Below are positions 35,334-45,270 of a DNA stretch of 64,000 bases, one piece after another. This DNA is from Paenibacillus borealis (GTDB lineage Bacteria > Bacillota > Bacilli > Paenibacillales > Paenibacillaceae): assembly GCF_000758665.1 (NCBI RefSeq), contig NZ_CP009285.1:5890001-5954000 (forward strand). Direction: 5' to 3'. The position numbers and the translations under genes were made by a program. A model generated the notes under the pieces. The model was not told where the DNA came from, ran no database searches, and saw only the letters and a list, made by a program, of their open reading frames with translations. Position 1 is the stretch's first letter, and the number at the start of each line of letters is the position of its first letter.

Positions 35334-35363
35334 AAACGGCAGGCTCGTAAATGAGCCTGCCGT
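35334..35363. terminator. Bidirectional terminator between ABC exporter and ppdK
   Basis: A 12-bp perfect stem, AACGGCAGGCTC / GAGCCTGCCGTT. GTTTGT follows on the plus strand and TTTCTTTT on the minus strand. It ends both converging operons. Confidence 0.9.
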
Positions 35364-35394
35364 TGTTTGTATAGCATACGCAGGTCCGTCTGGA

Positions 35395-38079
35395 CTAGTG
35401 TATTGGCGATGAATGACTGTTCTTCCGCACGGCAATTACCGCCTGCGCCGCTGCCACCCGGGCATAAGGTACCCGGTAAGGCGAACAGCTCACATAATCA
35501 AGGCCCGTCTGCTGGCAGAAAAAGATTGAGCTTTGATCTCCGCCATGCTCTCCGCATAGCCCTGTTTGCAGAAAGGGTTTCTTCTCCCTCCCCCTGGCAA
35601 CGGCCCACTCCATAAGTTTGCCTACACCCTCCTGATCCAGAATCTGAAAAGGATTACCGGATAGTATATTTTTGTCCAGGTAGCTGTTCAGGAATTTGCC
35701 TTCAGCATCATCTCGGCTGTAGCCGAACGTCATCTGAGTTAAATCGTTAGTACCGAAGGAGAAGAAATCCGCATGCTCGGCAATCCTGCCGGCCAGAACA
35801 GCGGCCCGCGGCACTTCAATCATAGTACCCACCCCATAGGTAATCGACTTGAACGCTTCTCCAAGCACTTCTGAAGCCACTTTATCCACCAGCATCCGCA
35901 GTTCCTTAAGCTCACCCGGGTCTCCTACCAGCGGGATCATAATTTCCGGCCGCACTTCAATTCCTCTCTGTACTGCAAGTTTGGCCGCCCGGAAAACGGC
36001 CTCAATCTGCATATCATAGATTTCCGGGAATTGAATGCCAAGCCGGCAGCCACGCAGGCCCAGCATTGGATTTTTCTCCTGCATGCTGCGGATCCTGGCA
36101 ATCATCCGCTTCAGGCGCTTCTGCTCTTCCGAATCTCCGCCTGCCAGCTGCAATCTCCGCAGCTGTTCTCCGAGCTGCTCCAGATTAGGCAAAAATTCAT
36201 GAAGCGGCGGGTCCAGCAGCCGGATAGTCATCGGCAATCCATCCATTTCCATGAACATATCCTCGAAGTCGGACTGCTGCATGGGAAGGATACGCTCCAG
36301 CAGGCTCAGCCGCTCCTCCCGGCTCTCGGCGAGGATCATGGACTGCACAGCGGGCAGCCGGGCAGCCGAGAAGAACATATGCTCCGTCCGGCACAACCCT
36401 ATTCCCTCAGCTCCCAGCTCCCTTGAGATACGGGCATCCTGCGGCGTATCTGCATTGGCATAAATCTTCAGCTCCCTGATCTCATCCGCCAGACTTAGCA
36501 GCTTCAGCAGCTCAGGGGTCATCTCCGGATCGCTCAGCGGTACATTCCCGGCATATACCCGGCCGGATGTACCATCAATCGAGAGGATGTCTCCTTCTTT
36601 CAGAATGTTCTCCCCCAAATAAATGATCCGCTGATCCGCATCTATAGTCAGCTCCTCGCACCCGCAGACACAGGGCTTGCCCATGCCCCTTGCCACAACC
36701 GCCGCATGGCTAGTCATTCCTCCCCGGGCGGTAAGCACGCCTTCGGCGGCGAGGATGCCATGAATATCCTCAGGTGATGTCTCGGTGCTGACAAGCATGA
36801 CCTGATTTCCTTTCCTCTTCCACGCTTCTGCTGTTTCAGCATCCAGCGCAATCATCCCGGATGCTCCGCCGGGCGAAGCCGGAAGTCCGGCAGCCAAGGG
36901 CTTCAGTTCCTCCAGCGGAGATATGGAACGGTGCAGCAGCTGATCCAGATGACCGGCATCAATCCGGCTGACAGCTTCTTCCTTAAGGATCATTCCATCC
37001 TCGTACAGATCTACGGCAATTTTCACTGCCGCCTGGGCGGTACGTTTGCCGCTGCGGGTCTGAAGCAGGTACAATGTACGATTTTCTATTGTAAATTCGA
37101 TATCCTGCATATCCCTGTAATGTGCCTCCAGCCCATTAGCCAAAGCGGCAAGATGATCGTAGACCTCCGGCATATTCTCCCGCAGCTCCGTCAGTCTGCG
37201 GGGTGTCCGGATACCGGCCACCACATCTTCACCCTGTGCATGAATCAGGTACTCGCCATACAATTCCTTGGCTCCGGTAGACGGGTTGCGCGTAAACAGA
37301 ACGCCGGTACCGGAATCCTCACCACGGTTTCCAAAGACCATGGCCTGCACATTCACTGCTGTTCCCTGATCATGAGGAATCGAGTATAGTTTGCGGTAAA
37401 CTTTGGCCCGTGCGTTATTCCAGCTGCGGAACACCGCCTTGACAGCCATATTGAGCTGCTGATCGACATCCTGCGGGAAGTCAATCCCGCTATGCTCCTT
37501 AACAAGCAGCTTATACGCACCCGTTAACTGCTTCCATTCCCCAGCGCTTACTTCCCCATCGCTTTCGCGGCCTGAATGAAGCTTCAGGTTCTCTAATTGG
37601 CGGCTGAACAAAAAGCCGGGGATGCCCAGAACAATCTGGCCGTACATCGCGATGAGCCGGCAGTAACAGTCATAGGCAAAGCTCTCACTTGCAGTCTGCC
37701 GGGCCAGCCCCGCCACGGTTTCATCGTTCAGACCCAGGTTCAGGATGGTGTCCATCATACCCGGCATGGATGTGACCGAACCGGAACGGACGGATACCAG
37801 CAGCGGCTGATTGGCGTCACCGAACCGGCAGTCCTTCACTTTTTCCAGGGCTACAATGGCTCCTTTGATCTCAGACTGCAGCTCAGCGGTCAATCGGCCT
37901 CCTTGCTTGTAATAGCTTTTGCATGCATCCGTGGTGATCGTAAATCCCGGCGGAATAGGCAGCCCGAGTGCTGTCATCTCAGCCAGATTCCCGCCTTTTC
38001 CTCCTAAGAGCTTGACCATAGAGGCGTTTCCTTCTTCAAACAGGTAGACCTGCTTCTCTGTAATTTGTTCAGCCGACAT
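35395..38079 (-). CDS. ppdK: Pyruvate, phosphate dikinase
   Basis: An 894-residue enzyme interconverting pyruvate + ATP + Pi with phosphoenolpyruvate + AMP + PPi. The ATG at 38079 has GGAGGAGG about 10 nt upstream. Order: ATP-grasp N-terminal domain (KLLGGKGGNLAEM near 23), central phosphohistidine domain with catalytic His in GGMTSHAAVVARG, and C-terminal PEP/pyruvate barrel with GLCRTEHMFF and GTNDLTQMTFG. The length is close to the family norm (about 875). It is third in an operon after a malate symporter and malic enzyme, so the gluconeogenic direction (pyruvate to PEP) is likely. Confidence 0.96.
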   Translation of the reverse strand: MSAEQITEKQVYLFEEGNASMVKLLGGKGGNLAEMTALGLPIPPGFTITTDACKSYYKQGGRLTAELQSEIKGAIVALEKVKDCRFGDANQPLLVSVRSGSVTSMPGMMDTILNLGLNDETVAGLARQTASESFAYDCYCRLIAMYGQIVLGIPGFLFSRQLENLKLHSGRESDGEVSAGEWKQLTGAYKLLVKEHSGIDFPQDVDQQLNMAVKAVFRSWNNARAKVYRKLYSIPHDQGTAVNVQAMVFGNRGEDSGTGVLFTRNPSTGAKELYGEYLIHAQGEDVVAGIRTPRRLTELRENMPEVYDHLAALANGLEAHYRDMQDIEFTIENRTLYLLQTRSGKRTAQAAVKIAVDLYEDGMILKEEAVSRIDAGHLDQLLHRSISPLEELKPLAAGLPASPGGASGMIALDAETAEAWKRKGNQVMLVSTETSPEDIHGILAAEGVLTARGGMTSHAAVVARGMGKPCVCGCEELTIDADQRIIYLGENILKEGDILSIDGTSGRVYAGNVPLSDPEMTPELLKLLSLADEIRELKIYANADTPQDARISRELGAEGIGLCRTEHMFFSAARLPAVQSMILAESREERLSLLERILPMQQSDFEDMFMEMDGLPMTIRLLDPPLHEFLPNLEQLGEQLRRLQLAGGDSEEQKRLKRMIARIRSMQEKNPMLGLRGCRLGIQFPEIYDMQIEAVFRAAKLAVQRGIEVRPEIMIPLVGDPGELKELRMLVDKVASEVLGEAFKSITYGVGTMIEVPRAAVLAGRIAEHADFFSFGTNDLTQMTFGYSRDDAEGKFLNSYLDKNILSGNPFQILDQEGVGKLMEWAVARGREKKPFLQTGLCGEHGGDQSSIFFCQQTGLDYVSCSPYRVPYARVAAAQAVIAVRKNSHSSPIH

Positions 38080-38140
38080 CTTTGTATTTCCTCCTCCATA
38101 GCCCTTCTTCATTTTACCGGGATACAATTCTGTCCAGGAA

Positions 38141-39565
38141 TTAGTTAATGCCGATCAGCAGGTTTTTTCTGGCTACACCGCTTTTGAACGCTGCCTGGGC
38201 AACAGCCATGCGGATTCTTTCAACCACCCGCGGATCAAAGGCATCGGGAATGATATATTTCTCATGAAGCTCGGACGGATCAATTACCGAGGAGATTGCC
38301 TCTGCTGCCGCCAGCTTCATTTCGTCATTGATATCCATGGCCTCACAATCCAGCGCCCCCCTGAAAATCCCGGGGAAGCACAGCACATTGTTAATCTGGT
38401 TCGGATAGTCGGAACGGCCTGTTGCCATTACTCTCACATGCGGCGCAGCAATCGCGGGATCGATTTCCGGAGTAGGATTTGCCATGGCGAACACGATCGG
38501 ATCCTTGGCCATATTCAGCACATCATCCAGTTTCAGTACACCAGGTGCAGACACCCCGATAAAGACATCCGCCCCTTTGATGACATCTGATAAAACGCCG
38601 GTTTCGAGACCGGGATTGGTGATTTGGGCAAAATCGCTCCAATGGGTCCGGTTATAGGTCACCCGCCGGTTAATGGCACCTTCCCGGTCCACGCCGATCA
38701 GGTTTACGGCTCCTGCACGCAGCAGCATTTTGGAGACGGAGATCCCTGCGGCACCGACGCCATTCACCACGATTTTGACATCCCTGATATTTTTGCCGCA
38801 TACCTTAAGCGCGTTAAGCAGTCCGGCAAGCACAACGATGGCCGTGCCATGCTGATCATCATGGAATACCGGGATATCCAGCTCCTTTCGAAGTCTCGTT
38901 TCGATCTCGAAACAGCGGGGAGAAGAAATATCTTCAAGATTAATGCCTCCGAATGTAGGAGCGAGTGCCTTCACAATCGCGATAATTTCTTCCGTATCTT
39001 TCGTGTCAAGGCAGATGGGCACGGCGTCGACATCTGCGAACTGCTTGAACAGTGCCGCTTTGCCTTCCATTACCGGCATGGCCGCTTTAGGACCAATATC
39101 CCCGAGTCCCAGCACAGCAGTTCCATCGGATATGACTGCCACGGTATTTTTTTTCGTCGTCAATTCATAGGCCTGGGCCTGATCCTGTGCAATGGCCTGG
39201 CAAACCTTCGCCACTCCCGGCGTGTATACTTTAGATAAGTCCTCTTTGGTCCGGATCGGATTTTTCAAGGTTGTTTCAAGCTTGCCGCCTTTGTGCAGCA
39301 GCATGATTTCTTCCAATAACTCCACAATATCTCCTCCGCTCAACTGGTTTACCGCTTTTTCAATCCATTTCTGATCTTCAATCTGCTCCACGGAAATTGC
39401 GACATCGGCACCGGTCAGGTCCGTGCGCAGCTCCTTCAGCTCCGCACTTATCACCATGCCTTTATAGTTCTCGGCGATGCTCACCAGATTCGCAAGATAA
39501 TCGCTATTGCTGCGGTACTGGACACGAAGCGTAAACACATGGGAATGCCCGCTGGGCTTATTCAT
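38141..39565 (-). CDS. Malic enzyme with N-terminal ACT domain
   Basis: A 474-residue enzyme: oxidative decarboxylation of malate to pyruvate. The ATG at 39565 has CAGGAGG 8-9 nt upstream; an earlier in-frame start would overlap the symporter gene and has no site. The N-terminal ACT-like domain (about 8-85) suggests allosteric control. The malic domain carries YTPGVAKVC and the catalytic Lys segment, and the NAD(P) domain has the GVGAAGIS dinucleotide motif. NAD versus NADP preference cannot be decided. It is followed 61 bp later by ppdK. Confidence 0.94.
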   Translation of the reverse strand: MNKPSGHSHVFTLRVQYRSNSDYLANLVSIAENYKGMVISAELKELRTDLTGADVAISVEQIEDQKWIEKAVNQLSGGDIVELLEEIMLLHKGGKLETTLKNPIRTKEDLSKVYTPGVAKVCQAIAQDQAQAYELTTKKNTVAVISDGTAVLGLGDIGPKAAMPVMEGKAALFKQFADVDAVPICLDTKDTEEIIAIVKALAPTFGGINLEDISSPRCFEIETRLRKELDIPVFHDDQHGTAIVVLAGLLNALKVCGKNIRDVKIVVNGVGAAGISVSKMLLRAGAVNLIGVDREGAINRRVTYNRTHWSDFAQITNPGLETGVLSDVIKGADVFIGVSAPGVLKLDDVLNMAKDPIVFAMANPTPEIDPAIAAPHVRVMATGRSDYPNQINNVLCFPGIFRGALDCEAMDINDEMKLAAAEAISSVIDPSELHEKYIIPDAFDPRVVERIRMAVAQAAFKSGVARKNLLIGIN

Positions 39566-39608
39566 ACTAATCGCCTCCTGCATAATGTTTTGCCGTAACT
39601 GGTGTGAA

Positions 39609-40964
39609 TCAGCCGCCCCATACGGAGATGAGCAGCGTTGCTGCAACAACCGTAATCGCTCCTCCGATACGCGTAGAGATCTGTGCGAAAGGCATCAGCT
39701 CCATCCGTCCGGACGCTGACAGAATTGCCACATCGCCCGTTCCGCCAAGGCCGCCGCGGCAGCCGGTTACTATTGCCGCTTCTACGGGATACATGTTGAC
39801 CCATTTGCCGGTAAAATAGCCGGTGAGAATCATTGCAACGATGACAGTAGCGCAGACAATAATATAAGGAATGGAGATCAGGGCAGCCACATCCTCCAGC
39901 GGAATGTACAGCATGCCAAGGCCCACCATGAGCGGCCAGGTCAACGTGCCGGAGACAAATTTGTAGAGCTGGTAAGCGCCCTGCTCAATTTTGGCCGGCA
40001 GCAGCTTCACTACTTTCAGCAGCGCCGCTGCAAAGATCATCAGAATCGGACCCGGAATACCGATAAAGGGAGACAGCAGATGTCCGGTAATAAATAATCC
40101 GCAGGCGAACAGCAGCCCGGCGCCCATCAGCAGGAAGTCCGGCTTTTCACCGTCATAGGTGCTTCCGCCCAGCTTCTGTCCATCCTTCGATTTCACCAGT
40201 ACGCCATTGCCGGTAATCGACGGATTTTTGTCAGCCATCCTCTTAAGCAGTCCCGCACCGATAATCGCGAACACATTGCCGATCACCGCCGCCGGAATCA
40301 TTTGGGCCACATAGGAACCCGATTCGCCGCCGAGAATCTGCGAGAATGCGATGGACAGCGGAAGGATTCCTTCACCGACTCCGCCGCCTATAATAGGTAC
40401 GATAATGTAGAACAAGGTCCGGTGCGCACTGTAGCCGAGCAGCATACCGACGCCCAGACCCGCGCCTACCGCAACAACGGTTCCGGCCATCATCGGGATA
40501 AAGATGCGGATGAAGCCGCTGATTAATGTGGTGCGGTTCATACCGGTAATGCTTCCGGCCACCAGAATGGAGATATACAGATAGAGAAAGTTCGACGTCT
40601 TCATCAGCGTGTTGACCGATTCGATAACCGAAGGGTCAAGCACATTCCAGAACACCATGAACGAGGGAATCATTAACGAGAGGATTGCCGGGCCTCCGAT
40701 ATTTTTTAGAACCGGAAGCTTGAAGCCGAGATCGCTGAGCAGGACACCGAGCACAATAATCACTGCAAAGCCGCCAATCATATCATTTGGCAGTTCACCT
40801 AGCACGGATGCCGCAACAATGATGAGTGCAAATACAACATACAGCGGAAGCGGAATGACACCCACCTTTAATTGCAGGATCCGCCGGCCAAAACTTTGTT
40901 TGCCTTGTTCCGGTACATGCTGATGTTCAGGTACTGAAAGTGGCGTTTGAATTGCTTTTTGCAT
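39609..40964 (-). CDS. 2-hydroxycarboxylate:Na+ symporter (MaeN/CimH/CitS family), probably malate
   Basis: A 451-residue membrane protein with about 11 helices. The two family re-entrant loops are visible: PIIGGGVGEGILPLS (about 190) and TGCRGGLGGTGDVAILSA (about 400). Members carry malate, citrate or lactate with sodium. The malic enzyme directly downstream and the CitA/CitT-type kinase-regulator pair upstream support malate. It is the first gene of the operon, behind a region with two cre-like sites. Confidence 0.93.
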   Translation of the reverse strand: MQKAIQTPLSVPEHQHVPEQGKQSFGRRILQLKVGVIPLPLYVVFALIIVAASVLGELPNDMIGGFAVIIVLGVLLSDLGFKLPVLKNIGGPAILSLMIPSFMVFWNVLDPSVIESVNTLMKTSNFLYLYISILVAGSITGMNRTTLISGFIRIFIPMMAGTVVAVGAGLGVGMLLGYSAHRTLFYIIVPIIGGGVGEGILPLSIAFSQILGGESGSYVAQMIPAAVIGNVFAIIGAGLLKRMADKNPSITGNGVLVKSKDGQKLGGSTYDGEKPDFLLMGAGLLFACGLFITGHLLSPFIGIPGPILMIFAAALLKVVKLLPAKIEQGAYQLYKFVSGTLTWPLMVGLGMLYIPLEDVAALISIPYIIVCATVIVAMILTGYFTGKWVNMYPVEAAIVTGCRGGLGGTGDVAILSASGRMELMPFAQISTRIGGAITVVAATLLISVWGG

Positions 40965-41010
40965 TTATCCTTACCTCCTTAACTCTTTTACAAATTCATC
41001 ATAGCCGCTT

Positions 41011-41024
41011 TGAAAGCGCTTTTG
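41011..41024. promoter_or_regulatory. cre-like site 1
   Basis: TGAAAGCGCTTTTG matches the Bacillus cre consensus (TGWAARCGYTWNCW) except at one position. It lies about 50 bp upstream of the symporter start, where CcpA would repress. Confidence 0.7.
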
Positions 41025-41030
41025 TTTTTG

Positions 41031-41060
41031 TGTAAATAATGAAGAGGTTTTGTAAATTAT
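41031..41060. promoter_or_regulatory. Candidate response-regulator direct repeats
   Basis: TGTAAATAAT (41031) and TGTAAATTAT (41051) are 20 bp apart, about two helical turns, upstream of the malate symporter. They are a plausible binding pair for the CitT-type regulator encoded next door. AT-richness makes chance likeness possible. Confidence 0.45.
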
Positions 41061-41063
41061 TAA

Positions 41064-41077
41064 AGTAAGCGCTATCA
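41064..41077. promoter_or_regulatory. cre-like site 2
   Basis: On the minus strand TGATAGCGCTTACT, one mismatch from cre. It is 53 bp upstream of cre-like site 1. Confidence 0.6.
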
Positions 41078-41084
41078 AAAATAT

Positions 41085-41125
41085 CAAAAAAAAAGCCCGG
41101 CCGCGGTTTCGCAGCAGAGCTTACG
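41085..41125 (-). terminator. Terminator after the CitT-type regulator gene
   Basis: On the minus strand GCTCTGCTGCG and CGCGGCCGGGC pair with several G-U pairs, followed by nine T residues. Confidence 0.8.
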
Positions 41126-41131
41126 GTATTG

Positions 41132-41839
41132 TTAAATGTATTGGGTTATCAGCGTTCTCCCACTGGGTGAGATCCTGTATTTCTGTACCGGCCTGCCGAC
41201 GCTCCCATAGACCAGATCCATTTCCAGCACACCCATCTCCGTCAGCCCGACCAGATACTTACCGGCAGAAACCCGGGAAATTCCGGATACAGCCGATATG
41301 TCCTCCGCAGAAAAAAACTCGCAATTGCAGGCCTCAACCGCTCTCCAGATCGTCTGCAGTGTCTGACGGGTGAATCCCTTGGCCAGCTCCTGTGAAGCAG
41401 TCCGCTCCTGCTTGAATCTGGACAGCTTGTCCAGCTCAGACTGGTTCAGCCGCTCCTGGGTGCGGAACAGCCGGTTCTGCTCCTTATATCCGTTCAGGGC
41501 GGCGCGGAATCTGGAGAATTCAAACGGCTTAATCAGATAGTCCACAGCTCCGTATTGCAGGGCTTCCTGAATGCTTTCCTTGTCGCTTGCCGCCGAAATA
41601 ACGATGACATCAATCCTTAAGCCTCTCCGCCGAATCTCGGACAACAGCTCCAGCCCGTTGCTCTCTTTCATGTAAATATCCAGCAGAATCAGGTCATAGA
41701 CATTCTCTCCCAGCATGTCCAGTACCTCCTGGGCAGAGCTGGCCCAGCCTTCGGCGCGGAATCCTTCAACCTGCTGCAGATAAAATTTATTCATCTCCGA
41801 AACCATCGGATCATCTTCAACAATAAGTACTTTTATCAT
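41132..41839 (-). CDS. CitT/DcuR/MalR-type response regulator
   Basis: A 235-residue regulator. Receiver domain with phospho-Asp54 (LILLDIYMKES) and Lys104; a C-terminal helix-turn-helix of the citrate/malate type near 175-200 (FSAEDISAVSGISRVSAGKYL). It overlaps the kinase stop by 4 nt. By family and position it should activate the adjacent symporter, malic enzyme and ppdK operon in response to external malate or a related acid. Confidence 0.93.
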   Translation of the reverse strand: MIKVLIVEDDPMVSEMNKFYLQQVEGFRAEGWASSAQEVLDMLGENVYDLILLDIYMKESNGLELLSEIRRRGLRIDVIVISAASDKESIQEALQYGAVDYLIKPFEFSRFRAALNGYKEQNRLFRTQERLNQSELDKLSRFKQERTASQELAKGFTRQTLQTIWRAVEACNCEFFSAEDISAVSGISRVSAGKYLVGLTEMGVLEMDLVYGSVGRPVQKYRISPSGRTLITQYI

Positions 41840-43449
41840 AGCTCGTTATCATCACTCTTCGCAATATAGGGTAACTGCACAGTAAACTCGGTTCCTTCTC
41901 CGTCGCGGCTCTTATAGTGAATGGTCCCGCCCAGCTTGGTCACACTCCGGTGTACCAGGTACAATCCGATCCCCCGGTCCTTGCCCTTGGTAGAATAGCC
42001 TTGCTCATAGAGGTAATCTCCGTTCTCGGCAGATATACCTGCACCACTGTCGCAAACCGTGAGTGTAAGCAGATTATCCTCGTGCCGGAATCCAATCTCA
42101 ATCAGCTTGTTGTCTGTACCCTGCACAGCCTCCAGAGCATTATCCAGCAGATTGCCGGCTATTGTGACCAGTTCCCGGGATACATCGTGATCGGCAGACT
42201 CGGGCAGCATACCATCGCCTAGAATCACCAATCGTACATCTGCCTCTCTGATCCTGCTGAGCTTGCCCAGCAGAAACCCGACCATAACCGGGTCTTTGAC
42301 CTGTCTGACTACGGAATCCGCCTCTGTCCGGATGCTCTGCACAATGTCTGTCAAATATTCCTCCAGCCGGTCGTAGCTGCGCATATTGGTCAGACCCATG
42401 ATCACGTGCAGCTTGTTCATAAATTCATGAGTCTGTGCACGCAGCGCCTCTGCATAGAGAGATATTCCCGAGAGCCGCTCCAGCAGAATACTGATTTCGG
42501 TCTTGTCCCGAAAAGTGGCAATGGCTCCTTCAATGGTTCCGTTCACCCTTACCGGAACCACATTCACCAGCAGCGTGATGCCGCTCTGCTCCACTTCCTT
42601 ATCCTGCAAAGGCTCACCGTTATCCAGCACTTTCTCCATCCGCAGGAGAGGCCAGAACTGATCCACCTGCCTGCTCAGCGGGTCCTGGTTCATGCCGACA
42701 CTGCCCATCAGCCTTCGTGCTTCAGCATTAACTAAGGTGATACGGGACTCTTTGTCTATTGCCAGAATCCCCTCCTTGGTGGATTGAAGCATGGCACTCC
42801 GCTCCTCCAGCAATTTGGCGATTTCCTCCGGCTCCATGCCAAACATCATCCGCTTGATTTTGCGGGCCAACAGCACAGCTCCGGCAATCCCCATAAGTCC
42901 GCCAACCAGTATCCCCGAGTAGATGATCCACTGGTTCTGCTGAACGGCTGAACGGACGCTGCCAAGCGAAATTCCTACGGCCACTGCACCGACCTGCTTC
43001 CCCTCGGAGACGAATATGGGTGAAAACGCTCTCACGGAATAGCCCAGTGAACCTTGGGCAATGGATATTGTCTCCTTGCCGTGTAACGCATCCGTTTCAT
43101 CGCCTCCCATGAAATGCTTGCCGATCTGGGTAACATCGGGATGGGAACGGCGAATCCCCTGCATGTCCATAACAACCACAAACTGGACGTTATTAATGGC
43201 ACTGATTTCTGTTGCGTAATCCTGAATGCTGCCGGAATCCGCCTTGTCCAGCAGACCGTCAATAACAACCGGCGTGCGCGAAACGGTTCGGGCAATGGTG
43301 ATGGCCTTGTTCTCCAGCGATTCCTGGGCTTGCCGGGAGAATTTCATGCCAAACATCACATATACAATCAGCAGCACGAGGACAACGATCAAGCAGATCA
43401 TAAGGGTGATGGTTGTCTGAAGGCGTAATCTCATTTTCCCAATTCTCAC
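41836..43449 (-). CDS. CitA/DcuS/MalK-type sensor histidine kinase
   Basis: A 537-residue kinase. TM helix near 10-33, extracellular PAS-like (CACHE) domain of about 130 residues with the IRRSHPD and GKETISIAQGSLG segments, second TM near 175-195, a cytoplasmic PAS domain, then the phospho-His in RAQTHEFMNKLHVI and the ATPase domain with NLLDNALEAV and GIGLYLV. Such kinases detect C4-dicarboxylates or citrate directly. The start is a GTG with GGTGGAG close upstream; an ATG five codons later is the alternative. Confidence 0.92.
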   Translation of the reverse strand: MRIGKMRLRLQTTITLMICLIVVLVLLIVYVMFGMKFSRQAQESLENKAITIARTVSRTPVVIDGLLDKADSGSIQDYATEISAINNVQFVVVMDMQGIRRSHPDVTQIGKHFMGGDETDALHGKETISIAQGSLGYSVRAFSPIFVSEGKQVGAVAVGISLGSVRSAVQQNQWIIYSGILVGGLMGIAGAVLLARKIKRMMFGMEPEEIAKLLEERSAMLQSTKEGILAIDKESRITLVNAEARRLMGSVGMNQDPLSRQVDQFWPLLRMEKVLDNGEPLQDKEVEQSGITLLVNVVPVRVNGTIEGAIATFRDKTEISILLERLSGISLYAEALRAQTHEFMNKLHVIMGLTNMRSYDRLEEYLTDIVQSIRTEADSVVRQVKDPVMVGFLLGKLSRIREADVRLVILGDGMLPESADHDVSRELVTIAGNLLDNALEAVQGTDNKLIEIGFRHEDNLLTLTVCDSGAGISAENGDYLYEQGYSTKGKDRGIGLYLVHRSVTKLGGTIHYKSRDGEGTEFTVQLPYIAKSDDNEL

Positions 43450-43495
43450 TGTGCTCCACCTTCAAGAAATTTTTCTCGATTATAACGCAAAAATT

Positions 43496-45109
43496 CTAAA
43501 AGCGCGATAGTTCCTGTTCTAAAAACGCGATAACCGTCCTGTTCCTGCCCCCGCTCTTGGCCAGATACAACGCCTGATCCGCCTTCTCCAGTAATCCCTC
43601 CCGGTCAGAGGAATGCGATGGATAATGGGCGATGCCCTGAGAAACCGTAACCTGTGCCGCAACCGGAGCCTTGCTTACTTCTACTGCCCGGCGAATTCGT
43701 TCAGCTGCTTTGAAGGCTGCTTCAGGTGTAGTACGGGCTAGGAGAATAACGAATTCTTCCCCGCCATAGCGGTAACAGACATCGTCCGGACGAAGTGAGT
43801 CCACGACAACCCGCGCAACATGCTTCAACACTTCATCGCCGCTGTTATGGCCATAAGTGTCGTTTACGAGCTTGAATTTATCTACATCCAGCATAACAAG
43901 CGAGAATGGTAAACCCGACGCTATCCATTCACTTATCGTGTGTTCAAGCGATCTGCGGTTCATTAGGCCGGTCAGAACATCCGTCACGGCTTCCTGAGTC
44001 AATTGCTCGGTCTGCTCCTGAATATTAGCCAAAGCAAGCAACACACCATTGGTCAGCAGATGGGCTTCCCGGCTCCAATACTGCTTTGCTTCCGGCAATT
44101 CTATCTTTTCCTTTCCCATCTTGCTCACCACATTAGCCAGGTAGACAAAAGGACGCGCAAACTTGCGCGCTAAGAGAATGACGCCCAGCAGCATGATGAT
44201 AAACGGCAACAGGGAATACCAGATTAGGATACGAATGTGGCCGATCAGTTCCTTATGGATCTGACCAACCGGAGAAACGACCACAATTCCCCATCCATTG
44301 GACGGGACACTGGAATACCCGGCAAGCAGCTCTGTGCCTCGGGTGTTGCGGACCTGTTGTTCCCCGCTTTCCTTATTCATCAGTCTCTGGACAACCACAT
44401 TGCTGCTGACACTCTCTCCGATAAGCTGCTTGTCCGGGTGATACACCAGATGCCCGTCGGAATCCACAATATAATAATAAGCGCCGGAATCATCCTCTTG
44501 GCCGTTGTCAAAAATATCAGACAGGACATTGTTATCCTGCAGATAGATCGTGCCGCTCAATATTCCCAGGTATGTACCGGTGTTATCAAAGATCGGCTGG
44601 CTCAAAAATACGATTAGCCGCTTAGTATTCGCTGTCAGGTAGGGAGAGGATATATACGGCTTTTGGACCGCCAAAGCTTCCAGGCTAATTGCAGAGGTGA
44701 TGTGCTTACCTGCAGTTCCCACGCTTGCCGGTGCTACATTACGGATCAGTCCATCTGATTCGATCACTGCAATGGAATTGAAGAAATTACTGCTGCTCTG
44801 CATCAGATCTAAATATTCATTTACGTCCTCCGGTGCCATTGTATCGATAGCTGACAATTTACCGGCAGTGTATTTCAGGCTGCTCTGCATGGACAGGAAT
44901 AAGGAATCCATCGTCCTTGACATACGGTCGGCGTTACTATAGTTCAGATGCATCGTCGTCTCCGTCAATGATCGTTTCTTGGACTCATACGAACCTACCA
45001 GAAGAATACCTGAAGTTAGCAGAATTACCAGCGTCACCAGCCCCGTTAGCAGCGTTGTGAGACTCAGCTTTTTACTTATATGGAGCGCATTATTTAACAT
45101 ATTAAGCAA
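43496..45109 (-). CDS. Membrane-bound sensory diguanylate cyclase
   Basis: A 537-residue protein. An unusual TTG at 45109 is preferred because AAGGAGG lies 8 nt before it; an in-frame ATG upstream would overlap that site. Transmembrane helix near 15-40, a large extracellular double-CACHE sensor (about 45-290), a second helix near 300-320, then a GGDEF domain in the last 170 residues with the active-site GGEEF and the TDVLTGLMNRRSLE start. It should make cyclic di-GMP. No RxxD inhibitory site is evident just before the active motif. Confidence 0.92.
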   Translation of the reverse strand: MLNMLNNALHISKKLSLTTLLTGLVTLVILLTSGILLVGSYESKKRSLTETTMHLNYSNADRMSRTMDSLFLSMQSSLKYTAGKLSAIDTMAPEDVNEYLDLMQSSSNFFNSIAVIESDGLIRNVAPASVGTAGKHITSAISLEALAVQKPYISSPYLTANTKRLIVFLSQPIFDNTGTYLGILSGTIYLQDNNVLSDIFDNGQEDDSGAYYYIVDSDGHLVYHPDKQLIGESVSSNVVVQRLMNKESGEQQVRNTRGTELLAGYSSVPSNGWGIVVVSPVGQIHKELIGHIRILIWYSLLPFIIMLLGVILLARKFARPFVYLANVVSKMGKEKIELPEAKQYWSREAHLLTNGVLLALANIQEQTEQLTQEAVTDVLTGLMNRRSLEHTISEWIASGLPFSLVMLDVDKFKLVNDTYGHNSGDEVLKHVARVVVDSLRPDDVCYRYGGEEFVILLARTTPEAAFKAAERIRRAVEVSKAPVAAQVTVSQGIAHYPSHSSDREGLLEKADQALYLAKSGGRNRTVIAFLEQELSRF

Positions 45110-45234
45110 CCTGCAATCCTCCTTGGTGTCTGAAAACATAGTTACTTAATATTACATTGAATTATATTATTGTTCGGCAATGGATTATTTGCAGGAGGGG
45201 TTATGGGCTATACCGGGGAGCAAATACAGAAAAA

Positions 45235-45262
45235 CGGCCCGTTCACAATGGTGAACGGGCTG
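45235..45262. terminator. Terminator after the CE7 esterase gene
   Basis: CGGCCCGTTCAC / GTGAACGGGCTG stem with a 4-nt loop. AAAAA on its left becomes TTTTT for the minus-strand operon; GTTGTC follows on the other strand. Confidence 0.88.
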
Positions 45263-45270
45263 TTGTCATA

